Source: Aurantimonas aggregata (lineage in GTDB: Bacteria; Pseudomonadota; Alphaproteobacteria; Rhizobiales; Rhizobiaceae). From it: a stretch of 64,000 nucleotides of DNA. The notes below the pieces were generated by a model, which saw only the letters and a program-made list of their open reading frames with translations, searched no databases and had not been told where the DNA came from. Shown here in pieces: positions 8,479 to 21,110 of the stretch (the first letter of the stretch is position 1; each line of letters opens with the position of its first letter). Both the position numbers and the translations under genes were made by a program. Location of the stretch: the NCBI RefSeq assembly GCF_010500835.1, contig NZ_JAAAMJ010000009.1, positions 1-64,000 on the forward strand, read 5' to 3'.

Positions 8479-9132
8479 TCAGCCGATCGTCTGGCCGCTC
8501 TTCTTCCAGTCGGCCAGGAAGGTTTCCAGGCCCTTGTCGGTGAGCGGGTGCTTGACCAGCGCCTTGAGCGTCGCCGGCGGTACCGTCGCGACGTCGGCGC
8601 CGATCAGGGCCGCTTCGCGGACATGGTTCAGCGTCCGGATCGACGCGGCGAGGATCTCGGTGTCGAATTCGTAATTGTCGTAGATGCGCCGGATGTCGGC
8701 GATCAGCGCCATGCCGTCGAGATTGATGTCGTCCAGCCGGCCGATGAAGGGCGAGATGAAGGTCGCGCCGGCCTTGGCGGCGAGCAGTGCCTGGACAGCC
8801 GAGAAGCACAGCGTGACGTTGACCATGTGGCCCTCGCCGGAGAGCTCCTTGCAGGCCTTCAGGCCGGCCAGCGTCAGCGGCACCTTGATGCAGACATTGT
8901 CGGCGATCTCGGCAAGGATCTTGCCTTCGCGGATCATCTCGTCGGCCTCGAGCGCGGTCACCTCGGCGGAAACCGGGCCTTCGGTGACTTCGCAGATCTC
9001 GGCGACGATGTCGCGCATCGGGCGCCCCGCCTTGGTGATCAGCGACGGATTGGTGGTGACGCCGTCGATCAGGCCTGCGTCCTGCAGTTCACGGATCTCG
9101 GCGATGTCGGCGGTGTCGACGAAGAATTTCAT
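8479..9132 (-). CDS. Fructose-6-phosphate aldolase / small transaldolase (TalC type)
   Basis: This 217-residue protein belongs to the short transaldolase subfamily, which runs either dihydroxyacetone transfer in the pentose phosphate pathway or fructose 6-phosphate cleavage. Asp6 (FVDTAD), Asn28 (TTNPSL) and the Schiff-base Lys83 (CIKVPLT) are in place, as is the C-terminal [15 protein letters not shown] seen in these enzymes. Which of the two reactions it performs cannot be told from sequence alone; in alphaproteobacteria this protein is usually the only transaldolase. It is divergent from priA and converges with dps across a shared terminator. Confidence 0.9.
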   Translation of the reverse strand: MKFFVDTADIAEIRELQDAGLIDGVTTNPSLITKAGRPMRDIVAEICEVTEGPVSAEVTALEADEMIREGKILAEIADNVCIKVPLTLAGLKACKELSGEGHMVNVTLCFSAVQALLAAKAGATFISPFIGRLDDINLDGMALIADIRRIYDNYEFDTEILAASIRTLNHVREAALIGADVATVPPATLKALVKHPLTDKGLETFLADWKKSGQTIG

Positions 9133-9323
9133 GGCTTGCCTCGCGGAAGTTCGAATGGCGGATGTGACGCGTCCTTACCAGTCTTTGCCGGTCCGACGCC
9201 ATATGCGAACCGGTCGGCGCACCGTCGATGTTTCCGAGACGGCTGCCAATCCCTACACTTAGGGGACAATCCGCTCGCACCGATTCGCCGCGTCCGTGCC
9301 GGCACGCCAGCCCTGGGGCCGTC

Positions 9324-11510
9324 TTGCATCCTGTCGACCAGCTCTTTGCCATCCGGACTGTGCCGGTGCTCGTGCCGCTACCGGCGGAACGGCCCTATTC
9401 CTATGCCGTGCCGGAAGGCATGGCGGTGGTGCCGGGGTCGATCGTGCAGGTGCCGCTCGGCCCCCGTCAGGTTGCCGGCGTGGTCTGGGACGGCGAGACT
9501 GACGCTGTCGATCCGAAGAAGCTGCGCCTGATCACCAAGGTGTTCGACTGCCCGCCGCTCGACAGGGCGATGCGTCGCTTCATCGACTGGGTGGCCGACT
9601 ACACGCTCTCGCCGCCCGGCCTGGTGGTGCGGATGGCGCTGCGGGCGCCCGCAGCCTTCGATCCGGAGGCACTGATCGAGGGCATCGAAGCGACCGGCGT
9701 CGCCCCGGAGCGGCTCACCGATGCCCGCCGACGCGTGATGGAAGCGGCCGCCGAGACGCCGACCTGGACGCGATCGGGCCTTGCCCATGCGGCCGGCGTC
9801 ACGCCCTCGGTGGTCGACGGATTGCTGAAACAGGGCGTGTTCCAAACCCTGCGGCTTTCGCCGCCACCTGCCGTCGCGCTGCCAGACACGGCCTATGGGC
9901 GGGCGGAGCTGAGCCCCGACCAGGCGGCAGCGGCCGAGGCGCTGGTCGCCAAGGGCGACGGCTTCTCGACGACGCTGCTCGAAGGCGTCACCGGCTCGGG
10001 CAAGACCGAGGTGTATTTCGAGGCGGTCGCCGCGGCACTCGACAAGGGCAAGCAGGTACTGATCCTGCTGCCGGAAATCGCCCTGACGCAGAGTTTCATC
10101 GACCGCTTCCATGCCCGCTTCGGCGCGCCGCCCGCCGAATGGCACTCCGACGTGCCGCCGCGCCGGCGCGAGCAGATCTGGCGCCAGCTGGCGGAGGGCC
10201 GGATCCGCGTCGTCGCCGGCGCGCGTTCGGCGCTGTTCCTGCCGTTCCAGGATCTTGGCCTCGTCGTCGTCGACGAGGAGCACGACCCTGCCTACAAGCA
10301 GGAAGACCGCATCTTCTACCATGCGCGCGACATGGCGGTGGTGCGCGGCTCGCTCGGCGGCTTCCCGGTGATCCTCGCCTCGGCGACGCCCTCGGTCGAA
10401 AGCCGCGTCAACGCCGCCGACGGCCGCTACGGCCATGTGAAGCTCGCCGGGCGCTTCGCCGAGGCGGCGCTGCCCGACCTGTCGCTGGTCGACATGCGAC
10501 TGGCCCCGCCGGCGCGCGGCCGCTTCGTCTCGCCGGTGCTGTCGGCGGCGATCGGCGAGACCGTGGCGCGCGGCGAACAGGCGCTGCTGTTCCTCAACCG
10601 TCGCGGCTACGCGCCGCTGACGCTCTGCCGGGTCTGCGGCCATCGCTTCCAGTGCCCGGACTGTTCGACCTGGCTGGTCGACCATCGGCTGCGCGGCCAG
10701 CTGCAGTGCCATCATTGCGGCTTTGCCGTGCCGCGCCCGGAAGCCTGCCCCGAATGCGGCACGCTCGATCATCTCGTCGCCTGCGGTCCCGGCGTCGAGC
10801 GGATCGCCGAGGAGATGCTGGCGACCTTTCCCGAGGCGCGGACGATCCTGTTGTCCTCCGATCTGCCGGGCGGCGCGCGCCGCCTGCGACGCGAACTCGA
10901 CGCCATCGCCGAGGGCGAGGCCGACATCGTCATCGGCACCCAGCTCGTCGCCAAGGGACATCATTTCCCGCTGATGACGCTGGTCGGCGCGATCGACGCC
11001 GATCTCGGCCTCGCCAATGGCGATCCGCGCGCCGCAGAGCGGACCTTCCAGCTGCTGCATCAGGTGACCGGCCGGGCGGGCCGCAGCGGCGGGCGCAAGA
11101 GCCGCGGCATGATCCAGACCTGGCAGCCCGAACACGCCGTGATGCGGGCCATCGCCTCGGGCGACGCGGCGCGCTTCTACGAGCGCGAGATCACCGAGCG
11201 CGGGCGGGCCGGCCTGCCGCCCTTCGGGCGTCTCGCCAGCGTCATCGTCTCGGCCAATTCGCGCCGCGAGGCCGAGGAATATGCCCGACTGCTGCGCCGC
11301 GCCGCGCCCGAAGACCCGTCCATCGAGGTGCTCGGCCCGGCCGAGGCGCCGCTGGCGGTGCTGCGCGGCCGGCATCGCTTCCGGCTGCTGGTGCATTCGC
11401 CGAGCCGCGCGCCGGTGCAGGGATTCCTGCGCGCGACGATTGCCGCGGCGCCGCGGCCGCGCGGATCGGTGCAGATGCAGATCGACGTGGACCCGCAAAG
11501 CTTTCTGTGA
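9324..11510 (+). CDS. priA: Primosomal replication restart helicase PriA
   Basis: PriA recognises abandoned replication forks and reloads the replicative helicase. Walker A GVTGSGKT is at 221-228 of this start and the DEEH box at 317-320. Between the helicase lobes lie the zinc-binding cysteine pairs (CRVCGHRFQCPDC, CHHC, CPEC), and the ATIAAAP-containing C-terminal domain closes the protein. The start is uncertain. The TTG at 9324 gives 728 residues, close to the E. coli length. An in-frame ATG at 9228 adds 32 proline/arginine-rich residues that look like leader sequence. The gene precedes the envelope genes and the atp operon. Confidence 0.93.
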   Translation: MHPVDQLFAIRTVPVLVPLPAERPYSYAVPEGMAVVPGSIVQVPLGPRQVAGVVWDGETDAVDPKKLRLITKVFDCPPLDRAMRRFIDWVADYTLSPPGLVVRMALRAPAAFDPEALIEGIEATGVAPERLTDARRRVMEAAAETPTWTRSGLAHAAGVTPSVVDGLLKQGVFQTLRLSPPPAVALPDTAYGRAELSPDQAAAAEALVAKGDGFSTTLLEGVTGSGKTEVYFEAVAAALDKGKQVLILLPEIALTQSFIDRFHARFGAPPAEWHSDVPPRRREQIWRQLAEGRIRVVAGARSALFLPFQDLGLVVVDEEHDPAYKQEDRIFYHARDMAVVRGSLGGFPVILASATPSVESRVNAADGRYGHVKLAGRFAEAALPDLSLVDMRLAPPARGRFVSPVLSAAIGETVARGEQALLFLNRRGYAPLTLCRVCGHRFQCPDCSTWLVDHRLRGQLQCHHCGFAVPRPEACPECGTLDHLVACGPGVERIAEEMLATFPEARTILLSSDLPGGARRLRRELDAIAEGEADIVIGTQLVAKGHHFPLMTLVGAIDADLGLANGDPRAAERTFQLLHQVTGRAGRSGGRKSRGMIQTWQPEHAVMRAIASGDAARFYEREITERGRAGLPPFGRLASVIVSANSRREAEEYARLLRRAAPEDPSIEVLGPAEAPLAVLRGRHRFRLLVHSPSRAPVQGFLRATIAAAPRPRGSVQMQIDVDPQSFL

Positions 11511-11547
11511 CAAATGCCGAGCCAGGAGACCGCTCGAGGAGACGGGA

Positions 11548-12120
11548 ATGGCCAGGCTCGTGAGAGGTTTGCCGCTGATGCTGGCGACGGTGCTGGCTTT
11601 CGGCCTTTGGGCCGAGGCGCTGGCACAGCAGCCGAGCGCCAACATGCCGGTGGAAAACTCGCCCTTCGTCCTGCCGCCGCCGGGGCAGGACCAGGGCAAC
11701 GTGGCACCGCAGACGCCGCGTGGCCTGATCCTCGGCCTGTTGCATTGGCATCCGATCGCCAGCCGCTGCAATTTCGTCGATGCCGGCGCCGACAAGGACA
11801 CCAGCGGCGTCGATGATCCCTGGCCGCTCGTCTTCGTCACCATGATGGAGACCGGCGGCTCCGGCAATACCGGCCTCGAGCGCGGCTACGTCATGGCCAA
11901 CGGCCTTGTCCGCGAACTGGAAAAGGGCAAGACCGCCGCGGACAGGGACGGCAGTGTCGTCACCGTCTGGCGCTCGGCGGGCGAGCCGCGCATCAACGTC
12001 AACGTCAATCTTCGCGAGGCCCGTGGCGTCGGCGACGATGCCCGCTATTTCGGATCGATGACGGTGTTCTGGGGCGACAAGCGGGAAACCGTCGCCATCG
12101 CCGGTGAATGCAAGAACTAA
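11548..12120 (+). CDS. Exported protein of unknown function
   Basis: I do not recognise a family for this 190-residue protein. It starts with a clear signal peptide (positive MARLVRG, hydrophobic core, ALAQQ cleavage-like site near 27). The mature part has two cysteines (in SRCNF and the final GECKN) that could form a disulfide, and no transmembrane segment. The ATG was chosen because a purine-rich GAGACGGGA precedes it and because the signal peptide begins there. It lies 37 bases after priA and may be read from the same transcript. The probable location is the periplasm. Confidence 0.75.
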   Translation: MARLVRGLPLMLATVLAFGLWAEALAQQPSANMPVENSPFVLPPPGQDQGNVAPQTPRGLILGLLHWHPIASRCNFVDAGADKDTSGVDDPWPLVFVTMMETGGSGNTGLERGYVMANGLVRELEKGKTAADRDGSVVTVWRSAGEPRINVNVNLREARGVGDDARYFGSMTVFWGDKRETVAIAGECKN

Positions 12121-12203
12121 CGTTTCGCGCTTCGGCGCCTGGTAGGTCCTGAGCCCATGAACGTATGCCTGAACCTGAACCGCCGCGGATGCGAGGCGGT
12201 GCG

Positions 12204-13193
12204 ATGAGCGTCGGCCTGCTCGCGCTGCTCGACGACGTCGCGGCCCTTGCCCGCATGGCCGCGACGCAGCTGGACGACGTTGCCGCCCAGGCCACCAAGG
12301 CGGGCGCCAAGGCGGCCGGCGTCGTCATCGACGACGCCGCGGTCACGCCCGGCTACGTCGTCGGCTTCGCCGCCTCGCGGGAAGTGCCGATCGTCGCCAA
12401 GATCGCCCTCGGCTCGCTGCGCAACAAGCTGATCTTCCTGCTGCCCGGCGCCCTGGTCCTCAGCTTCTTCGCGCCGTGGGCGATCACGCCGCTGCTGATG
12501 CTCGGCGGTCTCTACCTCGCCTATGAGGGGGCGGAGAAAATCTACGAGAGGCTGTTCCCGCACCAGGCGCACGCCCACGAGGAAAAGGTCGACGCGGCGG
12601 CAGCCGTCAGCCTGACCGTGGCGGAGGATCGACGCGTGGCGAGCGCGATCAAGACCGACTTCATCCTGTCCGCCGAGATCATGGCGATCACCCTGGCGGG
12701 CCTGCCGGAAGGCAGCAGCATCTGGATGCAGGCGATCGTCCTCGCCGTTGTCGGCATCGGCGTCACCGTCGCCGTCTATGGTGCCGTCGCGCTGATCGTG
12801 AAGGCCGACGATGCCGGCCTCGCCATGTCCAGGAACGGTACGACGAACGTCTTCGGCAGTCTCGTGCGCGGCGTCGGTCGCGGGCTCGTCGTCGGCATGC
12901 CGGTGTTTCTCAAGGTGCTGACCGTCGTCGGCACCGCCGCCATGGTCTGGGTCGGCGGCGGCATCATCGTCCACGGGCTGGAGCATTACGGCATCGATTT
13001 CCTGGCGCGCGGGATCGAGGTCGCCGCGGAGGCCGCCGCCCATGCCGTGCCGGCAGCGGCAGCCATCGTCCACTGGATCGTCACGGCGGCCGGATCGGGC
13101 GTCGTCGGCCTGATCGCCGGCGGATTGCTGATCCCGATCGTCGGCGGCGTCCTCGCCCCCGCCTGGCTCTGGGTCAACGCCCAGCGCGCCTGA
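12204..13193 (+). CDS. DUF808 family inner-membrane protein (YedI-like)
   Basis: This 329-residue protein matches the DUF808/YedI family. The N-terminal SVGLLALLDDVAALARMAATQLDDVAAQ and the ASREVPIVAKIALGSLRNKLIFLLP block are typical. Several hydrophobic segments follow (about residues 75-110, 155-205 and 225-325). A soluble loop with His-rich FPHQAHAHEE sits near 115-124. The function of the family is unknown; some members sit near stress genes. The internal ATG (MSVGLL) is preferred over an ATG 13 codons upstream, because family members begin at this point. A hairpin directly follows the stop. Confidence 0.85.
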   Translation: MSVGLLALLDDVAALARMAATQLDDVAAQATKAGAKAAGVVIDDAAVTPGYVVGFAASREVPIVAKIALGSLRNKLIFLLPGALVLSFFAPWAITPLLMLGGLYLAYEGAEKIYERLFPHQAHAHEEKVDAAAAVSLTVAEDRRVASAIKTDFILSAEIMAITLAGLPEGSSIWMQAIVLAVVGIGVTVAVYGAVALIVKADDAGLAMSRNGTTNVFGSLVRGVGRGLVVGMPVFLKVLTVVGTAAMVWVGGGIIVHGLEHYGIDFLARGIEVAAEAAAHAVPAAAAIVHWIVTAAGSGVVGLIAGGLLIPIVGGVLAPAWLWVNAQRA

Positions 13194-13199
13194 ACCGCG

Positions 13200-13220
13200 C
13201 GGGAAGGCGGTGCCTTCCCG
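13200..13220 (+). terminator. Probable intrinsic terminator after the DUF808 gene
   Basis: CGGGAAGGC at 13200-13208 pairs perfectly with GCCTTCCCG at 13212-13220 across a three-base loop. It is followed by GTTT, a short T-run. It starts seven bases after the stop codon. Confidence 0.6.
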
Positions 13221-13295
13221 GTTTGAACGACGCAGCGCCGCCTTTGCCGGCGGTGCCGGATCCCGCCTAGCCCTTCGAACGACAGAGCGACGAAC

Positions 13296-13685
13296 ATGCC
13301 CCTGCCGCAGACGACTGCCGACATGCTGCCCTTCGTGGCGGCGCTGGTGACCATGCTGTTCGGGCTGGTCGCGCTGTTTGCGCCGCGACTGACGCTGCGC
13401 GCGCTCCGCCTGACGACGGCGGAACGGCATCCCGAAGCGGTCGGCGAATCGCGGGCGACGATCGCCGGGTTCTGGCTCGGCGTCGGACTGGTGTCGGCGG
13501 CGTTCTACGACCAGCCCTTCGTCCAGATGGCGCTCGGCGCCGGCTGGCTCTTCACCGGATTCGGCCGCCTCGTGTCGATCCTCTCCGACCGCGGCGCAAC
13601 GGTCTACAACTGGCTGTTCCTCGCGCTGAATCTGCTGCTGGCGCTGATGGCGCTGGGGCCGGTCTTCGGACTGGTCGGCAGCTGA
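13296..13685 (+). CDS. Small DUF4345-like membrane protein
   Basis: A 129-residue protein with four predicted membrane segments (about 9-28, 50-70, 73-92 and 103-125). The conserved-looking core ESRATIAGFWLGVGLVSAAFYDQPFVQMALGAGWLFTGFGRLVSI is similar in style to the DUF4345/AGROH133_08824 group found next to ATP synthase genes in rhizobia. The function is unknown. It is followed by the 244-base leader of the atp operon, so it is probably a separate transcript. The family assignment is from memory and moderately sure. Confidence 0.7.
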   Translation: MPLPQTTADMLPFVAALVTMLFGLVALFAPRLTLRALRLTTAERHPEAVGESRATIAGFWLGVGLVSAAFYDQPFVQMALGAGWLFTGFGRLVSILSDRGATVYNWLFLALNLLLALMALGPVFGLVGS

Positions 13686-13762
13686 GACTGGCGGCCTCCG
13701 CGCCAAAGGCACAATCTGGACAGAACGTCGCACATCGGCGGCCAAACCGGCGGCAAAGCGTG

Positions 13763-13791
13763 TTGTCGCCGGCAAACCCCTATGCTAGACG
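13763..13791 (+). promoter_or_regulatory. Candidate promoter of the atpHAGDC operon
   Basis: TTGTCG (13763-13768), a 17-base spacer and TAGACG (13786-13791) resemble the alphaproteobacterial sigma-70 pattern. They lie about 140 bases ahead of atpH in the only non-coding gap before the operon. The -10 match is imperfect; TATGCT five bases upstream is an alternative. Confidence 0.4.
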
Positions 13792-13929
13792 GTCCCTGTC
13801 TTCGGAAGGACCTTGGCGGCCCTGCTGCCCATCTTCCGGCATTCTTCAAACGGTTTCAAGGATTTGGGGCGCCCTCGCTTCGCAGGCCCTACGCAAGACT
13901 TGAACGAACGCGAAAGAGAACGGTCGTCC

Positions 13930-16019
<2,090 letters not shown>

Positions 16020-16088
16020 GCCAACCGGAACGCGCGTGAGTCCTGCCCTTCGGGGCAGGACCGATAAAGCGGGAGACAGCGCCAAGCC

Positions 16089-16964
16089 ATGGCATCACTG
16101 AAGGATCTGCGGAACCGCATCGCGTCGGTTAAATCCACGCAGAAGATCACCAAGGCCATGCAGATGGTCGCGGCAGCCAAGCTGCGCCGTGCGGAAGAAG
16201 CCGCGCAGGCGGCCCGCCCCTATGCGGGGCGGATGGCGGCGGTTCTGGCCAATATTTCCGGCGCCATGGAAGGCGACGGCCCGCCGCTGATGGTCGGCAC
16301 CGGCAAGGACGACGTGCATCTGCTCGTCGTCTTCACCGCCGAGCGCGGCCTGGCGGGCGCCTTCAATGCGTCGATCGTCAAGCTTGCCCGTACCCACGGC
16401 CGCAAGCTGGAGTCCGAAGGCAAGACGGTCAAATACATGATCGTCGGCAAGAAGGGCTGGGACATCATGCGTCGCGACTCGGCCAAGCAGGTCATCGAGC
16501 GCACCGATCTGCGCGAAGCCAAGCGCGTCGGCTTCGCGCATGCCGAGCTGATCGGCCAGACGATCATGGACCTGTTCGACAAGGGCGAGTTCGACGTCTG
16601 CTCGATCTTCTATTCCGAGTTCCAGAACGTCGTGACCCAGATCCCGACGCGCCAGCAGATCATCCCGACGTCGCTCGGCGATGGCGAGGCCGAGACGGGC
16701 CAGGACGGGACGGTCTACGAATACGAGCCGGAGCCGGAGGCGATCCTCGAGGATCTGATCCCGCGCAACCTGAAGGTCCAGGTCCTGCACGCGCTCCTGG
16801 AAAACGCCGCGTCCGAACAGGGCGCGCGGATGAGCGCGATGGACAACGCGACCCGCAATGCCGGCGACATGATCGAACGACTGTCGATCTCGTACAACCG
16901 CCAGCGGCAGGCGCAGATCACGACGGAACTGGTCGAAATCATTTCGGGCGCGGAAGCGCTCTAG
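16089..16964 (+). CDS. atpG: F1 ATP synthase gamma subunit
   Basis: Gamma is the rotor shaft of F1. The N-terminal [20 protein letters not shown] and the C-terminal [24 protein letters not shown] and [20 protein letters not shown] helices, which form the coiled-coil axle, are present. At 291 residues the length is normal. It lies between atpA and atpD in one transcript, with 21 bases to atpD containing GAGAGGAGG. Confidence 0.97.
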   Translation: MASLKDLRNRIASVKSTQKITKAMQMVAAAKLRRAEEAAQAARPYAGRMAAVLANISGAMEGDGPPLMVGTGKDDVHLLVVFTAERGLAGAFNASIVKLARTHGRKLESEGKTVKYMIVGKKGWDIMRRDSAKQVIERTDLREAKRVGFAHAELIGQTIMDLFDKGEFDVCSIFYSEFQNVVTQIPTRQQIIPTSLGDGEAETGQDGTVYEYEPEPEAILEDLIPRNLKVQVLHALLENAASEQGARMSAMDNATRNAGDMIERLSISYNRQRQAQITTELVEIISGAEAL

Positions 16965-16973
16965 AGCATCTGA

Positions 16974-18440
<1,467 letters not shown>

Positions 18441-18442
18441 GC

Positions 18443-18640
18443 ATGGCGGAACGCATCCTTCGTCTGGCGGATGCGATCAACGAGACCTGCCCGTGGTCGG
18501 GAAAGCCGATCACGGACGGGTCCCTGACCCTCTACAAGGGCGCGGTGGTGGGGTTCTGCAATCCCGGCTGCCGCGACCAGTTCGAAAAGGCGATCCTCGA
18601 TTTCGAGGCCGCCCTCAACAGGCAAGCGACCGATGGCTGA
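18443..18640 (+). CDS. Small cysteine-containing YHS/TRASH-like protein inside the atp operon
   Basis: A 65-residue ORF begins two bases after the atpD stop and overlaps the start of atpC by eight bases, so it is translated with them. Its pattern CPWSGKPI-x14-VVGFCNPGCRDQFEKA has three cysteines (C16, C39, C43) in a YHS/TRASH-type metal-binding arrangement, where a zinc, copper or iron ion would be held. Similar short proteins elsewhere are often labelled glutathione S-transferase, which their size makes impossible. The role is unknown; a metal sensor or an assembly factor is only a guess. Coding is supported by the tight spacing and the GC-rich codon use shared with its neighbours. Confidence 0.75.
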   Translation: MAERILRLADAINETCPWSGKPITDGSLTLYKGAVVGFCNPGCRDQFEKAILDFEAALNRQATDG

Positions 18641-19037
18641 CAGCTTCCAGTTCGACCTCGTCTCCCCCGAGCGCCTGCTGCTTTCCGAAGCGGTCACGGC
18701 GGTCAACGTGCCCGGCACCGAGGGCTATTTCACCGTCATGGCGAAGCACGCGCCGTTCATGACGACGCTGAAGCCGGGCGTCGTGGTGGCGACGACGGAT
18801 GCCGGCACCGAGACCAGGATCTTCGTCATCGGCGGCTTCGCCGACGTCAGCGAAGGCGGCTTCACGCTCCTGGCCGAACGGGCGACGCTGGTCGAGGATC
18901 TCGACCCGGCCGCGCTCGACCAGCAGATCAAGGATGCCGAGGAAGACGTCGCCGACGCCTCGGACGACGTTGCCCGCTCGAAGGCGCAGCTGGCCCTCGC
19001 CCAACTCCGCGAGGCCCGCGCCGCCGTCGGCGTCTGA
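18633..19037 (+). CDS. atpC: F1 ATP synthase epsilon subunit
   Basis: Epsilon links gamma to the c-ring and can inhibit ATP hydrolysis. The N-terminal beta-sandwich blocks FQFDLVSPERLLLSEAVTAVNVPGTEGYFTVMAKHAPFMTTLKPG and IFVIGGFADVSEGGFTLLAE are typical. The C-terminal helical part is alanine-rich and only about 45 residues long. The 134-residue length is normal. The ATG lies inside the end of the preceding small ORF. An intrinsic terminator closes the operon. Confidence 0.95.
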   Translation: MADSFQFDLVSPERLLLSEAVTAVNVPGTEGYFTVMAKHAPFMTTLKPGVVVATTDAGTETRIFVIGGFADVSEGGFTLLAERATLVEDLDPAALDQQIKDAEEDVADASDDVARSKAQLALAQLREARAAVGV

Positions 19038-19058
19038 CAAACCCCATCAGCCGTCCGT

Positions 19059-19086
19059 AAAAAGCCGGCATCGCGCCGGCTTTTTT
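19059..19086 (+). terminator. Intrinsic terminator of the atp operon
   Basis: AAAAAGCCGGC (19059-19069) pairs with GCCGGCTTTTT (19075-19085) over a five-base loop and runs into six T residues. It lies about 20 bases after atpC. Confidence 0.92.
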
Positions 19087-19175
19087 GTGCCTGTCGTTGC
19101 CGGCCTGCGGCTTTTGCCTGGATGCCGATAGGCGGACACGCCGATGGCGACTGGTCGATCCGGAAGTCCGGGCTG

Positions 19176-19688
19176 CTACGCGGCCAGATGCCGGAACGTC
19201 GCGACGACCTGCTCGTAGACTTGGCGCTTGAACGGCACGATCAGCCCGACCAGCTCGTCCATCGGCTTCCAGGCCCAGTCGTCGAACTCGGCGGCATGTC
19301 CGCCGGGCGGCGGGGCGATGGCGATCTCGCTCTCCTCCCCTTCGAAGCGGAAGGCGAACCAACGCTGCGTCTGGCCGCAATAGCGGCCCTTCAGCGCGAT
19401 CCCGACCAGTTCCGGCGGCAGGTCGTAGTCGATCCAGTCCGGGGCCTCATGGAGCAGCGTCACCGAGCGCATGCCGGTTTCCTCGTAGAGCTCGCGGCGC
19501 GCCGCGGCGAGCGGATCCTCATCCTCGTCGATGCCGCCCTGCGGCATCTGCCAGAGCTGCACCGCGCCGGTCATCTCGCCCTGGTCCTCGACCATCCGGC
19601 GGCCGACCCAGACCTCGCCACGCTGGTTCAGCACCATGATGCCGACGCAGCGGCGATAGGGCAGGTTCTCGTATTCGATCGGTTTCAT
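19176..19688 (-). CDS. rppH: RNA pyrophosphohydrolase RppH (Nudix)
   Basis: RppH removes pyrophosphate from 5'-triphosphate ends of mRNA and so triggers decay. The Nudix box (GX5EX7REUXEEXGU) spans residues 51-73, from [10 protein letters not shown] through REL to EETGM. The N-terminal [21 protein letters not shown] and WQMPQGG are RppH/NudH-specific. Its 170 residues are normal. It is the last gene of the minus-strand block after the polysaccharide deacetylase, with a 138-base gap. Confidence 0.95.
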   Translation of the reverse strand: MKPIEYENLPYRRCVGIMVLNQRGEVWVGRRMVEDQGEMTGAVQLWQMPQGGIDEDEDPLAAARRELYEETGMRSVTLLHEAPDWIDYDLPPELVGIALKGRYCGQTQRWFAFRFEGEESEIAIAPPPGGHAAEFDDWAWKPMDELVGLIVPFKRQVYEQVVATFRHLAA

Positions 19689-19826
19689 GCTGGATCGTCC
19701 CGTTCGCCGCCCGGCGGCGGCGGCCTTGCAAACAAGTCAGGTACGCTCGCTGACGAGCGTCCTCGCCTGTTATCGGGCGATCGGAGACCGCGGCAAGGGC
19801 AACGCGGCCGAGCACAGGATGCGCGG

Positions 19827-20951
19827 CTATCGACCCTCGGGGTCGTTGGCGAGAGCCGAGACCGGCACGATCTCGATGCCGCGCGACTGCGCCTGGACGA
19901 TCCAGTCGGCGATGGTGGCGATCGAGACGTCGAAGGCCGAGGCGACGCCGACGGCGGATCCTTCCGCCCGGGCGATCTGTTCCAGCGTGTCGAGCTGGCG
20001 GCGAATGGTCGCCGCATCCTGGGTCTGGTCGATCGTCAGGTCGGCGGCGGCGAACGGCACCCTTTGCAGCGCCGCGGTGTCGGAAGCCAGCGAGCGCAGC
20101 GACGAGGCATCGTCGAGGAACATCAGGCCGCGCCGCCCGAGTTCGGCGACCAGCGGCTCGATCGCCGTCGTCTCCCCGGTCAGGCGCCCGCCCATGTAGC
20201 TCATCACCCCGACATAGTTGGTCAGGGACGCGAGCGTCGCATGCAGCGCGTCGAAATTGCCCGCGGCGGCATCGGCGACCGTCAGCGTGTTCGGCCCGGG
20301 ATCGATCTCGGGATAGCCCACCGGCTCGAGCGGCACCTGCAGCACCAGCTCGTGCCCGGCGCGGCGCGCCTCCTGCATCCAGCGGTCGAGACTGTTGCCG
20401 GCGGGCGAGAAGCCGAAGGTGACGGGTGCCGGCAGTGCGCGGATAGCGTTCATCGTGCCGGTCTGGCTGATACCGAGCCCGCCGACGACGATGGCGATCC
20501 GCGTCCCCGGCACGCCGCGCGAGGCGCCGGCATAGACGTCGAAGGGGCGCCGCCCGTCCGGGCCGCGGATCGGCAACGGCCCGAAGTCGCTGTCCTCGAT
20601 CAGGGCGGCGTCGGGCAGATGCGCCGTCCCGGCCGGTTGCCGCAGGGCGACCGGCTCCTCGACACGAAAGCCGACGCCACCCGCTGCCGGCTCGGCCGGT
20701 GGCCGGATGATCGTCGGAAGCGGCTTCGTCGTTACCGGCTGGGGTGCGGCGACGACCGCCACGGGCTCTGTCGCTGGCGGCTCGGCCAGCATGTCGACGA
20801 CCCGACGCTCCGGCTGGCCGAAGAAGGCCGTGGCCAGCGAACTGCCGACCAGCAGGGCGGCCACGACCAGTGCGACGAAAGCCGACGGTGACCGCCGGGG
20901 CTTTTCGCTGCCGATGTCGAGGCCGAGCGGCCGGTGGAGTTCGCCACGCAT
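19827..20951 (-). CDS. Divergent polysaccharide deacetylase family protein
   Basis: A 374-residue envelope protein with one membrane anchor at about 19-38 and a proline/alanine-rich linker to about 110. The C-terminal domain has the divergent polysaccharide deacetylase pattern (IAIVVGGLGISQTGTMNAI, APVTFGFSP, GHELVLQVPLEPVGYPEIDPGPNTL, GVMSYMGGRLT, LMFLDDASS). The family lacks some residues of true deacetylases and its activity is unproven. It follows ctpA and the EnvC-like gene, an arrangement common in alphaproteobacteria that suggests a cell-wall role. The inner ATG (MRGELHRPLGLDIG) was chosen; 33 upstream codons overlap the hairpin region and look non-coding. Confidence 0.88.
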   Translation of the reverse strand: MRGELHRPLGLDIGSEKPRRSPSAFVALVVAALLVGSSLATAFFGQPERRVVDMLAEPPATEPVAVVAAPQPVTTKPLPTIIRPPAEPAAGGVGFRVEEPVALRQPAGTAHLPDAALIEDSDFGPLPIRGPDGRRPFDVYAGASRGVPGTRIAIVVGGLGISQTGTMNAIRALPAPVTFGFSPAGNSLDRWMQEARRAGHELVLQVPLEPVGYPEIDPGPNTLTVADAAAGNFDALHATLASLTNYVGVMSYMGGRLTGETTAIEPLVAELGRRGLMFLDDASSLRSLASDTAALQRVPFAAADLTIDQTQDAATIRRQLDTLEQIARAEGSAVGVASAFDVSIATIADWIVQAQSRGIEIVPVSALANDPEGR

Positions 20952-21048
20952 GCTCTCGTCTAGCGTTTCAAGCTGGAACGGGGCTCGCCGGGATCCGGTA
21001 CCGGGCAACCGGACGCGACGGCACGACGCGACAGGCAGCTCCGAACGC

Positions 21049-21086
21049 ACGAAGGCCCGGGCATCTTGCGATACCCGGGCCTTCGT
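21049..21086 (-). terminator. Hairpin after ctpA, probable terminator or processing site
   Basis: Thirteen bases (ACGAAGGCCCGGG, 21049-21061) pair perfectly with 21074-21086 across a 12-base loop. The hairpin lies 25 bases past the ctpA stop on the minus strand. The T-run on that strand is poor, so it may attenuate or protect the ctpA message rather than fully stop transcription. Confidence 0.6.
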
Positions 21087-21110
21087 CTTTGATCATCCGG
21101 TCGTTGCCGA

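Noticed and set aside
9228-9323. N-terminal extension of PriA from the ATG at 9228
   Set aside because: The 32 extra residues are Pro/Arg-rich, unlike other PriA N-termini, and lie in the divergent promoter region of fsa/tal; kept as an alternative start only.
18443-18640. Label glutathione S-transferase for the small ORF after atpD
   Set aside because: At 65 residues it is far too short and has no thioredoxin fold; the cysteine pattern is YHS/TRASH-like.
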